From assembly GCA_005402585.1 (NCBI GenBank), contig BIFP01000007.1, forward strand, positions 1-64,000: DNA of 64,000 nucleotides. Direction: 5' to 3'. Under the pieces are notes generated by a model. That model worked only from the letters and a program-made list of their open reading frames with translations. It was not told the origin of the DNA and made no database searches. Position 1 is the first letter of the stretch, and every line of letters begins with the position of its first letter. The position numbers and the translations under genes were made by a program. This document shows, in pieces, positions 18,915 to 27,769 of the stretch. The DNA is from Micromonosporaceae bacterium KJ-029 (GTDB taxonomy: Bacteria > Actinomycetota > Actinomycetes > Mycobacteriales > Micromonosporaceae).

Positions 18915-19415
18915 ATGGAGTTCGACGTCACCATCGAGATCCCCAAGGGAACACGCAACAAATACGAAATGGATCGCCAGACCGGCCGCATCCGGCTGGA
19001 CCGCACCCTGTTCACCGCTACCCAGTACCCGGCCGACTACGGCTTCATCGAACACACCCTCGGCGAAGACACCGACCCCCTTGACGCGCTGGTGCTGGTA
19101 CAGGAGCCGACCTTTCCCGGCTGCCTCATCCGATGCCGGGCCATCGGCATGTTCCGGATGCAGGACGAGAAGGGGCCCGACCCGAAGGTGCTGTGCGTGC
19201 CCACGGCTGACCCCCGCCTCGCGTACCTGGGCGACATCACGGATCTGGAGCCCTTCCACAGGCGGGAGATCCAACACTTCTTCGACGTGTACAAGGACCT
19301 GGAGCCGAGCAAGAGCGTCGACGTCGAACACGGGATTTGGGCGGGCCGGACCGAAACCGAGGCGGAGATCGGACGTTCACAGGAACGCGCCTTCCAGCCG
19401 ACCTCTGTCGGATGA
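18915..19415 (+). CDS. ppa: Inorganic pyrophosphatase
   Basis: 166-residue family I soluble pyrophosphatase hydrolysing diphosphate to phosphate in the cytoplasm. Visible active-site elements: [11 protein letters not shown] (residues 8-18), [19 protein letters not shown] (the D-x-D-P-x-D metal site near residues 54-60), and late FFDVYKDLE. The loop [13 protein letters not shown] differs slightly from the usual DExGxDxKVL form. Length matches the family. Probably a second copy beside a housekeeping gene, given its accessory setting. Confidence 0.93.
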   Translation: MEFDVTIEIPKGTRNKYEMDRQTGRIRLDRTLFTATQYPADYGFIEHTLGEDTDPLDALVLVQEPTFPGCLIRCRAIGMFRMQDEKGPDPKVLCVPTADPRLAYLGDITDLEPFHRREIQHFFDVYKDLEPSKSVDVEHGIWAGRTETEAEIGRSQERAFQPTSVG

Positions 19416-19501
19416 CCACGCCAGGACGAACCGTCGACCGGCGCGTTTACACCACCGTCCGTGAGCATGACCGTTGCGACGGCATCACGAGGGAGCATTC
19501 G

Positions 19502-19675
19502 ATGAGGATTGCCAGGCACCGGATCGTCAGCGTTCTTCGCGACCGCGGCCAGCAGGTCAGGGCCGACTGGGTCGAGCGCGAACTACCAGAGCGGGTGGAC
19601 CTCCATGAGCACGTCGGGCTGCTCGCCACCCTGCGGCTGGATCCGGCCGACCTCGCCGACGCGCCGTCCCCGTGA
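19502..19675 (+). CDS. 57-residue conserved small protein, copy 2
   Basis: Paralogue of the protein at 14823-14996 (shared RGQQVRADWVERELPERVD and LRLDPADLxDAPSP). ATG 19502 has the SD GAGGGAGC. Its TGA overlaps the GTG start of the following glycosyltransferase (GTGA), so translation is coupled. The tie to a glycosyltransferase suggests a role in that pathway, but function is unknown. Confidence 0.72.
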   Translation: MRIARHRIVSVLRDRGQQVRADWVERELPERVDLHEHVGLLATLRLDPADLADAPSP

Positions 19676-20676
19676 GGGTCGCCCTGCTCGGACCGGTGGC
19701 CTGGCGGACACCGCCACACCACTACGGCCCCTGGGAGCAGGTGACCGGCCTGCTCGCCGAAGGGCTGGTCACCCGTGGCGTGGACGTGACCCTCTTCGCG
19801 ACGCTGGACTCCGTCACCTCCGCCACCCTCGACGGCGTGTCCCTCCGGGGGTACGCCGACGATCCGGACATGGACGGCCGGGTGTGGGAGGCGATGCACG
19901 TCTCCCACGCGATGGCCCGCTCCGGGCAGTTCGACCTCGTGCACAGCCACCTCGACTGGCTGCCGCTGGCCTTCGCCGAACACTGCCGCGCCCCACTACT
20001 CACCACCGTCCACGGCTTCTCCGGCGCGGGGATCCTCCCCGCGTACGCCCGGGCCCGCTCGTCCTACGTGTCGATCTCCGACGCCGATCGGAGTGCCGAG
20101 CTCGACTACATCGCCACGGTGCACCACGGCGTCGACCTCACCGGGCTGCCGTTCACCCGCGACGCCGGCCCCGGCCTGGCCGCCTTCGGCCGGATCCATC
20201 CCGACAAGGGCACGCACACCGCCGTCGAGATCGCCCGCCGCGCCGGCCAGCCCCTGACCATCTGCGGCATCGTGCAGGACGAACGGTACTTCGCCGAACA
20301 GGTGGCCCCACACATCGACGGTGAGCAGGTCATCTTCCTCGGATCCGTCGGCCCTCGACGGCGCGCGGAGGTGCTGGGCGCCAGTGCCGCCCTGCTGCAC
20401 CCGATCGCCTTCGACGAGCCGTTCGGACTGTCGGTGGTGGAGTCGATGGTCTGTGGCACGCCGGTCGTCGCGTATACGCGAGGGTCCATGCCGGAAATCG
20501 TCGACGAGGGGGTGACGGGATTTCTCGTGCACACCATCGAGCAGGCCGTCGACGCGGTCACCCGGGCCGCCGGGCTCGATCGGGCCGGCTGCCGGGCGCA
20601 GGCCCAGCAGCGCTTCGGCGCGGACCGGATGGTCACCGACTACCTGTCCGTCTACGACCACCTCACGCGCCGCTGA
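19672..20676 (+). CDS. Glycosyltransferase family 4 (GT-B)
   Basis: 334-residue cytoplasmic glycosyltransferase. N-terminal acceptor domain: VALLGPVAWRTPPHHYGPWE, FDLVHSHLDWLPLAF. C-terminal nucleotide-sugar domain: GRIHPDKGTHTAVEIARRAG near 178-197, IFLGSVGPRRRAEVLGASAALLHPIAFDEPFGLSVVESM, with the E-x7-E motif EPFGLSVVE. First of four genes making a sugar-handling operon with the two overlapping proteins and GH130 downstream. The nature of the glycan is unknown. Confidence 0.88.
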   Translation: MRVALLGPVAWRTPPHHYGPWEQVTGLLAEGLVTRGVDVTLFATLDSVTSATLDGVSLRGYADDPDMDGRVWEAMHVSHAMARSGQFDLVHSHLDWLPLAFAEHCRAPLLTTVHGFSGAGILPAYARARSSYVSISDADRSAELDYIATVHHGVDLTGLPFTRDAGPGLAAFGRIHPDKGTHTAVEIARRAGQPLTICGIVQDERYFAEQVAPHIDGEQVIFLGSVGPRRRAEVLGASAALLHPIAFDEPFGLSVVESMVCGTPVVAYTRGSMPEIVDEGVTGFLVHTIEQAVDAVTRAAGLDRAGCRAQAQQRFGADRMVTDYLSVYDHLTRR

Positions 20677-20828
20677 ATCCGCCGGGCGACCGTCGATTGC
20701 TGACCAGGCAGCGGCCCCCACCCTCGAATCCGTTCCGCCGGCCACACACGCTGGCCGGCGTGCGCCATCACCGCGTGAGACCGCCGCTGTACCCAGGCGG
20801 CGGCCGACAACCGGAAGGCCCCATACCC

Positions 20829-21965
20829 ATGCCCAGCTACGGATTCCTCAGCACCCACCCGCCGACCCGGTGCGGACTGGCCACCTTCAACGCCGCCCTC
20901 GCCGCCCACCTGACCGTCGACGGCACCCACGGCGGCATCGTGCGGGTCACCGACCACGGCGACGACCAACGGACCGGACCCGAGGTCGTGCACACCTGGT
21001 CGACGCACAATCCAGCCGGATGGCGGGACGCCACCGCCGTCCTGAACACCTTCGACGTCACCGTCGTCCAGCACGAATACGGCATCTACCCCGGCGCCGA
21101 CGGCAAGGACATCCTGCCGCTGCTGCGCCGGCTCACCGTACCGAGCATCGTCGTCCTGCACACCGTGCTCCGCCAGCCCACCGCCCGGCAGAAGTCCCTG
21201 CTCGAGCAGATCGCCGCCGCCGCCGGGGCGGTCGTCACGATGACCGACACCGCCCGCGACCGGCTACTCGTCGGCTACACCGTGCCCCCGGACAAGGTCA
21301 CCGTCATCCCGCACGGCGCCGCCGAGCACGTCGACGCACCCGTCGACCGCCGCACCCGCCCACACCTGCTGACCTGGGGGCTACTCGGCCCCGGCAAGGG
21401 CGTCGAATGGTCGCTACGGGCCCTCGCGCGGTTGCAGGACCTCGACCCGACCCCCACCTACACACTCGCGGGCCGGACCCACCCGAAGGTGGTCGCGCAG
21501 CAGGGGGAGGCGTACCGGGCGGGACTGCACCGCCTCGGCGCGCAACTGGGCGTCGCACACGCCGTCGACTACCAGAACGTCTACCACGACCGGCCCACCC
21601 TCGGCCGGTTGATCCGCACCGCCGACGTGGTCGTGCTGCCCTACGACTCACCCGAACAGGTCACCTCTGGCGTACTCATCGAGGCGGTGGCCGCCGGGGT
21701 ACCCGTCGTGGCCACGGCGTTCCCGCACGCCGTCGAGCTGCTCACCGGCGGCCCCGGTCTGGTCGTACCCCATCAGGATCCGGCGGCGCTGGCCGCCGCC
21801 ATCCGGCGGATCCTCACCGAACCGGGCCTGGCCGCCCGGCTGGCCAGCCGCATCCGGCCACTGGCCGCCGACCTGCGCTGGCCGGTCGTGGCGGCCCGCT
21901 ACGGCACCCTCGCCGAGCGGCTCATCGCCACCCGTCCTCCTGCGGTCAGGGCGGTGCCGGCGTGA
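20829..21965 (+). CDS. Glycosyltransferase (GT4-like)
   Basis: 378 residues from ATG 20829. N-terminus YGFLSTHPPTRCGLATFNAAL and VVQHEYGIYPGADGKDIL; C-terminal donor domain TWGLLGPGKGVEWSLRALA, ADVVVLPYDSPEQVTSGVLIEAVAAGVPVVAT, GGPGLVVPHQDPAALA. This is the mannosyltransferase-like GT4 type that regularly neighbours GH130 proteins. Its stop overlaps the next GTG start (21962), giving coupled translation. Confidence 0.85.
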   Translation: MPSYGFLSTHPPTRCGLATFNAALAAHLTVDGTHGGIVRVTDHGDDQRTGPEVVHTWSTHNPAGWRDATAVLNTFDVTVVQHEYGIYPGADGKDILPLLRRLTVPSIVVLHTVLRQPTARQKSLLEQIAAAAGAVVTMTDTARDRLLVGYTVPPDKVTVIPHGAAEHVDAPVDRRTRPHLLTWGLLGPGKGVEWSLRALARLQDLDPTPTYTLAGRTHPKVVAQQGEAYRAGLHRLGAQLGVAHAVDYQNVYHDRPTLGRLIRTADVVVLPYDSPEQVTSGVLIEAVAAGVPVVATAFPHAVELLTGGPGLVVPHQDPAALAAAIRRILTEPGLAARLASRIRPLAADLRWPVVAARYGTLAERLIATRPPAVRAVPA

Positions 21966-23014
21966 CCGCGACCACCGGCCGCCCCAGCACGCCGGACAGC
22001 GGCCTCCGGCAGCCGGTGCCCCGACCGAGCTTCGCGCACCTGAGCCGGTTGAGCGACGACACCGGCCTGTTCGAACACGCCCGGCACGCCATCGCCCGCC
22101 GCGAGCACGGCTACTGCACCGACGACGTCGCGCGCGGCCTGGTCGTCACCAGCCGCCAGCCGGAGCCGACCGAGGAGGTACTCCGGCTCGCGGAGCGCTA
22201 CCTCGCCTTCCTGACCCACGCGCAGGACGCCTCCGGCGCCTTCCACAACCGCCTAGGGCACGACCGGCGCTGGACCGACCAGCCCGGCCTCGGCGACTGG
22301 TGGGGCCGGGCACTGTGGGGGCTGGGCACCGCCGCCGCCCGCAGTCCCGCCGCCTGGATCCGGGAGGAGGCGCTCGTCGCCTTCAGCCGGGGCGCCACCC
22401 GGCGCTCCCCGGCCCCGCACACGATGGCCTTCGCCGGACTCGGCGCCGCCGAGGTACTGCGCCGCCACCCGGACCACGCCGCCGCAGCCGCGCTGCTGGC
22501 CGACGCGGCCACCACGATCGGCGCCACCGGACCCGACCTGCAGTGGCCCTGGCCGCAGCAGCGGCTGACCTACGCCAGCGCGGCCCTCGCCGAGGTCGTC
22601 ATCGCCGCCAGCCAGCTACGCTACGACGGCCCACCGCTCGACGACGGGCTGCGGATGCTGAACTGGCTGCGCGACGTACAACAACGCAGGGGACGCCTGT
22701 CGGTCGTGCCGGCCGCCGGGTGGGCACGCGGCGCGGCGCGGCTCCGCCACGACCAGCAGCCCATCGAGGTCGCCGCCTTCGCCGACGCCTGCGCGACGGC
22801 CGCCACGATCACCGGCGACCCCGGCTGGGAGGCCGGAGTGCGGCAGGCCGTCGGGTGGTTCCACGGCGACAACGACATCGGCACGCGGATGTGGGACCCG
22901 GCGACCGGCGGCGGCTACGACGGCCTGACCCCGCACGGCCCCAACCTCAACCAGGGCGCCGAATCCACCCTCGCGCTCATCTCCACGCTGCAGCACACCC
23001 GGCGGTGGTCGTGA
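21962..23014 (+). CDS. Glycosidase-like helical protein of GT/GH130 operons
   Basis: 350 residues, start GTG 21962. Repeated aromatic-rich helices (GYCTDDVARGLVV, RYLAFLTHAQDASGAFHNRLGHDRRW, GDWWGRALWGLGTA, TRMWDPATGGGYDGLTPHGPNLNQGAESTLALI) look like an alpha/alpha toroid glycosidase fold. Often annotated as glycosyltransferase because of its neighbours. Asp and Glu residues in TDD and QGAEST could be catalytic, which I infer only. Overlaps the genes on both sides by four bases. Confidence 0.7.
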   Translation: MTATTGRPSTPDSGLRQPVPRPSFAHLSRLSDDTGLFEHARHAIARREHGYCTDDVARGLVVTSRQPEPTEEVLRLAERYLAFLTHAQDASGAFHNRLGHDRRWTDQPGLGDWWGRALWGLGTAAARSPAAWIREEALVAFSRGATRRSPAPHTMAFAGLGAAEVLRRHPDHAAAAALLADAATTIGATGPDLQWPWPQQRLTYASAALAEVVIAASQLRYDGPPLDDGLRMLNWLRDVQQRRGRLSVVPAAGWARGAARLRHDQQPIEVAAFADACATAATITGDPGWEAGVRQAVGWFHGDNDIGTRMWDPATGGGYDGLTPHGPNLNQGAESTLALISTLQHTRRWS

Positions 23015-24504
23015 CCGGCACCCTGGCCGTCCGGCACGGTGTCACCCTCGCCCCGGATCCGGGCCGGGTCATCGTCAAGCTCTTCGTTCCGGGTGAGGAC
23101 GCGGCTGTGGTACGCACCCGCGCGGGGGCGCTCATCGACCGTGTCGCGCACCTCGACGACGAGGAGACGGGCAGGCTGCTGAGGGACACCTTCCGCCGCT
23201 TCGGAACCCGGCACCGCGACCTGGACGCCACCTTCCACCACCACTACGACCTGGTCCGGCACCGGGCCGCGCGAGCCCGGGACCTGTCCCCCACCACCCG
23301 CCTCCTGATCGGCGCCTACTTCAGCCACGAATACGCCGTCGAGGCAGCCGCGCTGTGCAACCCGTCGATGGTGGCCCACCCCGACCAGACCGGCCTGGGC
23401 AGCGGGCAACTGCGCGTCGCGGTCAGCCTGCGCCAGATCGGCGAGGGCCACCTGTCGTCCATCGGGTTCGCCACCGCGGTCATCGGACCCGAGCGCCGAC
23501 TCACCGTCGCCGACCGCACCGGCCCGCTCGTCGTCGGGCAGCGGGCCGACGTACGGCACCGCCGGGACCTCCTCTCCGCCGGCCTGACCGAGGTGGACTG
23601 CGACAACGAGATCACCGCCACCGTGCTGGACACCCTCCCCGAACGCTACGAGGAGGCCACCTTCGAGCGGGTGCTCGGCGACCTGCCACCGGACCTCCTC
23701 TACCGCAGCACCGGAGGAGGCACCCTCGAACACCTGCGCCGCACCAACGCCGCCAGCTACGCCACGACCTTCCCCGCCGACACCGCCCTGCACCAACGGG
23801 TGCTCTGGCCGGCCACCCCAGCGGAGAGCAACGGCATGGAGGACGCCCGGTTCGTCCGGTTCCTCGACGAATCCGGACCGGTGTACCGGGCCACCTACAC
23901 CGCCTACGACGGACGGCGCATCGCCACCCGCATGCTAGCCAGCGGCGACCTGCGCCGCTTCGAGATCACCCCGATGCGCGGGCCGGGCGTCCGCAACAAG
24001 GGCGTCGCGCTGTTTCCCCGTACCATCGGCGGCCGGCACCTCGCCCTGTGCCGCGCCGACGGCGAGACCATCGGCCTGACCTGCCTCGACGCCGAGAACC
24101 GATGGCAGGATCCGCTGCCCCTGCACAACCCCCGCGACAGCTGGGAACTGATCCAGGTCGGCAACTGCGGATCGCCCATCGAAACCGATGCCGGCTGGCT
24201 CGTACTCACCCACGGGGTCGGCCCGATGCGCCGGTACGCCATCGGCGCGCTCCTACTCGACCTGCATCGACCGGAACGAGTCGTCGCGCGGCTCCCCGGC
24301 GCGCTCCTGACACCCGACAACGCCGACCGCGACGGATACGTCCCCAACGTCGTCTACTCCTGCGGCGGCCTCATCCACGACGGCGAGCTGTGGCTGCCAT
24401 ACGGGGCCAGCGACGCCCGGGTCGGATTCGCCACCGTACCGGTGGCCAGGCTTCTCGCCGGGATGGTGGAATCCCCGCCAGCACCGGACGACCGGGACCG
24501 ATGA
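23011..24504 (+). CDS. GH130 family glycoside phosphorylase/hydrolase
   Basis: 497 residues with a five-blade-propeller domain. Signatures: HEYAVEAAALCNPSMVAHPDQ, GFATAVIGPERR, SNGMEDARFVRF, ATYTAYDGRRIATRML, RNKGVALFPRTIGGRHLAL, WLVLTHGVGPMRRYAIGALLLDLHRPERV. GH130 enzymes act on beta-mannosides, many as phosphorylases. With two glycosyltransferases and a glycosidase-like protein in one overlapping operon, a made-and-recycled mannan-like oligosaccharide is a reasonable inference. The N-terminal 100 residues are an additional helical part. Confidence 0.88.
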   Translation: MTGTLAVRHGVTLAPDPGRVIVKLFVPGEDAAVVRTRAGALIDRVAHLDDEETGRLLRDTFRRFGTRHRDLDATFHHHYDLVRHRAARARDLSPTTRLLIGAYFSHEYAVEAAALCNPSMVAHPDQTGLGSGQLRVAVSLRQIGEGHLSSIGFATAVIGPERRLTVADRTGPLVVGQRADVRHRRDLLSAGLTEVDCDNEITATVLDTLPERYEEATFERVLGDLPPDLLYRSTGGGTLEHLRRTNAASYATTFPADTALHQRVLWPATPAESNGMEDARFVRFLDESGPVYRATYTAYDGRRIATRMLASGDLRRFEITPMRGPGVRNKGVALFPRTIGGRHLALCRADGETIGLTCLDAENRWQDPLPLHNPRDSWELIQVGNCGSPIETDAGWLVLTHGVGPMRRYAIGALLLDLHRPERVVARLPGALLTPDNADRDGYVPNVVYSCGGLIHDGELWLPYGASDARVGFATVPVARLLAGMVESPPAPDDRDR

Positions 24505-24925
24505 ACGGCCGCCGCCACGGCAGTCCGGACGGCGAGTGCCGGCGTACGCGCGACCGCGTCACACGTTGCGGCGACAGGACGGCGGAATCCTGCGCAGGTG
24601 TGGACGGCCAGGGACGGCGGCTCAGGCGTAGTCATCGGCGAGGTGCCGCCACGGCAAGCAGCCGGGTCGCTGGTCATGTGTTCAACTGGCGGACCGCGCG
24701 AGCTTTCCGGCGTCGAGCGGCCCGCCGCCCGCGATCGAGCTGCCGGTCAATCTCGTCGAAGGTCGGCCAGGTACCCGTGGCACGGAAGTGCTCGTACCAG
24801 CGTGCAGAAGGCGATACTGGTCCGTCCTGAGCTGACCGTCCCGGAAGTTTCCCACTCCCCCTTGTTGCCCCGACGGTCACTGCGCGTGCGGACCCTCAAA
24901 GCGTAGGGCGTAACGGCGCATCCCC
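24505..24925. other. Intergenic stretch
   Basis: No gene supported. It separates the rightward glycan operon from the leftward recombinase; both 3' ends point into it. No clear hairpin or repeat seen. Confidence 0.5.
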
Positions 24926-26434
24926 TCAGCGCCGCGCAACCTCCCTCGGTCTGGTTGCCGGGAAGGTAGGCCCCCTCACGGCCATCCGACCATCGGTACT
25001 CTGGTGCAAGCCGTGCCCGGACAGCGGGTGTGGTTGGCCGGTCATGGCGGCCAGTGCGGTGGCGACGGCTTGTAGGTCGGCTTTGATGTAGGTGGTGGTG
25101 GCTGGGCCGGTGGAGTCGGTGTGTCCGGCGTAGGCGCGAGCGATGCCGTAGCCGTAGTGGCGCTCGACCCAGGTCAGGGTGGTGTGGCGTAGCCAGTGGG
25201 TAGAGATGCCCTGGGCGGCCACCCACGGCAACTGTTCGCCGATGCGTTTCCACAGGTGGTCGTAGCGGCGGCTGGTAATCGGCCGACCGTTGCGGTAACG
25301 CAACAGCAGGTCGGTAGGCAACACCGCGCCACGGGCACGGGCGTGATCGTCGAGGTGGGCGGCCAGGTCGAGGGTGATCGGTTGCCAGCGCAGGGTGGCA
25401 CCCTTCTCGGTCAACCGCACCAGCCCGCGGCCGGTGTCCAGATCGGCCAGTCGCAGCCCGAGGGCGCCGCCACGGCGGCAGGCGGTCTCGGTGTGCAGAC
25501 GCAGCAGCAGAGCGTCGAGGATGACGTCGTTACCGCTGGTACGAGCAGCAAGGTTGATCTCCTCCAGTTCCTCGGGGGTCAGTGCGCGGCGGGTGCTCGG
25601 CAGTCGGCGGGGCTTGACCACCCGATGGGCGGGGCTGGCAGCGGGATCGATGAGCCCGTCGGCGATAGCCCTGTTGTAGATGGCGCGGGCGGCGGCGATG
25701 ACGAGCTCACCCGCGTGACGGCCGCTGCGGCTGTTACGCCGCGACCGAGCGGTCGCCGCGGCCTGTCGCTGCATGGCCTCGATGTCGCTGGCCGCGACCG
25801 CGTCCAACCGACGGTCGCCCCACACGGCAGCCATCCGCTGCCAGTAGGTGCCGTACGTACGGCGGGTGCCCGGCCCGGCCGCGGCGACTACCTGCGGCAG
25901 GTACTCGGCCAGCGTCGGCAGACCCGGACCGGGCTCGGCCTGCAGATCGGCGAGGGTGACACCCAGATGGGCCAGCATCTGCCGCGCAAAAGCGACACGA
26001 GCGGGATCAGCCGACACGACGGCCCCGATCACCTGGGCGTGAAGGTCGGCCAACAGCCGCGCGACGCTACTGGCCGAATGGATCACCAGCAGATCGTGGG
26101 CGAGCAGCAGCGATTGCCCAGGCCGGATCGCGCACAACTGCCGCGCGCTGGCTGGTAACGGCAGTTCCCCTCGGCTGCCCACCGCGTGTTGTCCGGCTGG
26201 CGCTGACGCGATCACCAGCATTCCCCGCTGTGGGTAGATGTCGATACGGTGGCCCGCCGGCCAGCGCAACGCCCCCAGCAGGCCGCGTTCAGTCACTCGA
26301 CCGGACCGGTCCGGTCGCGCCGTACCGATCAAGACCTCGTCCGGCAAGGCGGCCGCTGGTGAACGGGGTTCGGGCAGCGCCGGCATCGGCGGCGGGTTGG
26401 TGTCATGACCGACCCAACCGCGGAAGCGTCGCAA
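24926..26434 (-). CDS. Tyrosine recombinase with N-terminal AbrB-like domain
   Basis: 502 residues. The N-terminal 120 residues include a swapped-hairpin AbrB-like unit (RVTERGLLGALRWPAGHRIDI, ARQLCAIRPGQSLLLAHD). Next come a SAM-like core-binding domain and the catalytic domain with all expected residues: Arg in TACRRGGALGL, Lys in LTEKGA, H-x-x-R in STHWLRHTTL, His in AYAGHTD and Tyr in TTTYIKAD. It should cut and join DNA at an attachment site. The Leu-type tRNA fragment about 120 bases upstream of its start is the obvious candidate. It may belong to an element distinct from the phage. Confidence 0.85.
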   Translation of the reverse strand: MRRFRGWVGHDTNPPPMPALPEPRSPAAALPDEVLIGTARPDRSGRVTERGLLGALRWPAGHRIDIYPQRGMLVIASAPAGQHAVGSRGELPLPASARQLCAIRPGQSLLLAHDLLVIHSASSVARLLADLHAQVIGAVVSADPARVAFARQMLAHLGVTLADLQAEPGPGLPTLAEYLPQVVAAAGPGTRRTYGTYWQRMAAVWGDRRLDAVAASDIEAMQRQAAATARSRRNSRSGRHAGELVIAAARAIYNRAIADGLIDPAASPAHRVVKPRRLPSTRRALTPEELEEINLAARTSGNDVILDALLLRLHTETACRRGGALGLRLADLDTGRGLVRLTEKGATLRWQPITLDLAAHLDDHARARGAVLPTDLLLRYRNGRPITSRRYDHLWKRIGEQLPWVAAQGISTHWLRHTTLTWVERHYGYGIARAYAGHTDSTGPATTTYIKADLQAVATALAAMTGQPHPLSGHGLHQSTDGRMAVRGPTFPATRPREVARR

Positions 26435-26554
26435 CGCGCCGACGGCTATCTACGGCACACCGACGCTCACGATCATGCGTTATCGCAGGTATGCGGAGCA
26501 GACACCAGTACGGAATTGAACCTGGTTCATGCCTGGTGAAACTCCACCAAAACC

Positions 26555-26592
26555 GGTGTCCGAGGGGGGACTTGAACCCCCACGCTGCGGGC
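26555..26592 (-). other. tRNA-Leu-like 3'-end fragment (candidate att site)
   Basis: The minus strand reads GCGTGGGGGTTCAAGTCCCC then CCTCGGACACC: T-arm with the loop GTTCAAG and the 3' acceptor strand of a Leu-type tRNA. The 5' acceptor (GTCCGAG) and D-arm are not upstream. It lies between the tyrosine recombinase and the phage genes. Next to it, at 26645-26668, are the spaced repeats CGCTTGT, CGCTTGT and CGTTGT, possible recombinase arm sites. Confidence 0.65.
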
Positions 26593-26720
26593 CGCTGACC
26601 TGCGCCGATCCTATCGACCCTGCTCAGAGCGTGTCCAGTCGTACCCGCTTGTAGCCGCTTGTGGCCCGTTGTTCCCGCCCGTTATCCCGCCGGGATCACC
26701 GTTGATCTTGCCCAAGCGAA

Positions 26721-26747
26721 GGGGGCCGGCGCATCGCACCGGCCCCC
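26721..26747 (-). terminator. Hairpin terminator of leftmost phage gene
   Basis: Perfect 9-bp arms GGGGGCCGG / CCGGCCCCC with a 9-base loop, 11 bases after the stop of the gene at 26758-27258. Confidence 0.75.
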
Positions 26748-26757
26748 AGCTATACGG

Positions 26758-27258
26758 CTACAGTTCCACGGACCCGTGCACCGTGTCGGCCGCGTCCCTC
26801 GGGACTTCCTCCCACGTCCAGAGGCCGCCCATCACGACGTACATGCCGCGCTCGTTCGGCTCGATCCGTAGGTAGTCCTCGTCCTCACCGAGGGCCCTGC
26901 GGTCGACCACGATCACGTCGCCGTCCCACCGCATCTCCGGCACGTCCGCGTCGAGCGTACGGCTCAGCCTCGGCTCGGTCATCCCGGACGCCTGGTAGGC
27001 AGCCCGCCAGTGCCGGCGGGCGTGCTCTTCGTCGGTCACGATCGCCTCGGCGACCTCGCGGGTGCACTCCCACACCGCCCAGCCTTCCCAGCGGCGCAGC
27101 AGCGTGCCGGCGTACGCCGACTCGAAGCGCCGGCCGCCGTCGTACGGGTACTCCAGCCACTCGCCCGCGAAGTACCCGGACTCACCGGGTTGCAGGTCGA
27201 TGTCGAGGTCGAGAGGCACGCCCGTCTCAGCGGGCGGCCGGTCAAGAGTCATTTCCAC
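26758..27258 (-). CDS. Phage hypothetical protein
   Basis: 166 residues, acidic, no membrane segment: DLDIDLQPGESGYFAGEWLE, WAVWECTREVAEAIVTDEEH, MYVVMGGLWTWEEVP. Likely start GTG 27258, inside the start-associated motif with GGAG five bases upstream; ATG 27252 is the alternative. Last gene of the leftward phage transcription, ending at a hairpin. Function unknown. Confidence 0.6.
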   Translation of the reverse strand: MEMTLDRPPAETGVPLDLDIDLQPGESGYFAGEWLEYPYDGGRRFESAYAGTLLRRWEGWAVWECTREVAEAIVTDEEHARRHWRAAYQASGMTEPRLSRTLDADVPEMRWDGDVIVVDRRALGEDEDYLRIEPNERGMYVVMGGLWTWEEVPRDAADTVHGSVEL

Positions 27259-27264
27259 GTGAAC
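27253..27264 (-). promoter_or_regulatory. Start-associated motif copy 1
   Basis: Minus strand GTTCACGTGGAA, overlapping the proposed GTG start of the 26758 gene. One of ten same-strand copies in the prophage. Confidence 0.65.
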
Positions 27265-27274
27265 TCCGTCTTGG

Positions 27275-27700
27275 TCAGTCGAACAGGGTCAGGGCGGGCG
27301 GTTCGCGCCGCTCGCCAAGCTCGGGCACCTCTCGGCCGGTCTGGTCTTCCCACCAGGCCGCAAACATGCGCCGGTGGCACCAGTTGTCCGGCGCAGGCAC
27401 GGACAGGTCGCAGAAGCAGAGCAGGACCAGGCGGTCGGTGCCGGCGACGTCGGCGATCTCCGCCAGCTGCTCGGAGATCAGGTCGACTCCGGCGGCTTCC
27501 AGCCGCTCCAGGTAGATGTGCCGGTACGGGACCTCGGCCATCTTGAGCATCCCGTAGCTCGGCGCCAGGAGCCGGGCGAACCCGACCAGGTCGTACGGCA
27601 ACGAGAACCGGGGAGCGCCGACGGTCGTCCGAACCGGCGCCCCCTGGTCGGGGCGGAACCGCTGGTAGCGGTTCGTGAACAGCTGCAACTCAGTCTCCAT
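27275..27700 (-). CDS. DUF488-like protein
   Basis: 141 residues. The end carries the DUF488 hallmark LVLLCFCDLSVPAPDNWCHRRMFAAWW, split here by position at residues ~104-130. An N-terminal ARLLAPSYGMLKM segment replaces the usual GYS start. DUF488 proteins are small, of unknown biochemistry, and common in phages and bacteria. It sits 16 bases upstream of the last phage gene and is separated from it by the start-associated motif. Confidence 0.65.
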   Translation of the reverse strand: METELQLFTNRYQRFRPDQGAPVRTTVGAPRFSLPYDLVGFARLLAPSYGMLKMAEVPYRHIYLERLEAAGVDLISEQLAEIADVAGTDRLVLLCFCDLSVPAPDNWCHRRMFAAWWEDQTGREVPELGERREPPALTLFD

Positions 27701-27769
27701 CTTGAGGCTGCGTGTGGTCGTCGTAGAGCTGCCCGATCACTCGGGTCAGTCGTCCAGCTGTGCGCTGGC

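Noticed and set aside
20870..23014. Long alternative start for the 21962 glycosidase-like gene
   Set aside because: The upstream part overlaps the glycosyltransferase in another frame and is Arg/Pro-rich; GTG 21962 with GTGA overlap is better.
26555..26650. A complete tRNA-Leu gene
   Set aside because: Only the T-arm and 3' acceptor are present; no matching 5' acceptor or D-arm.
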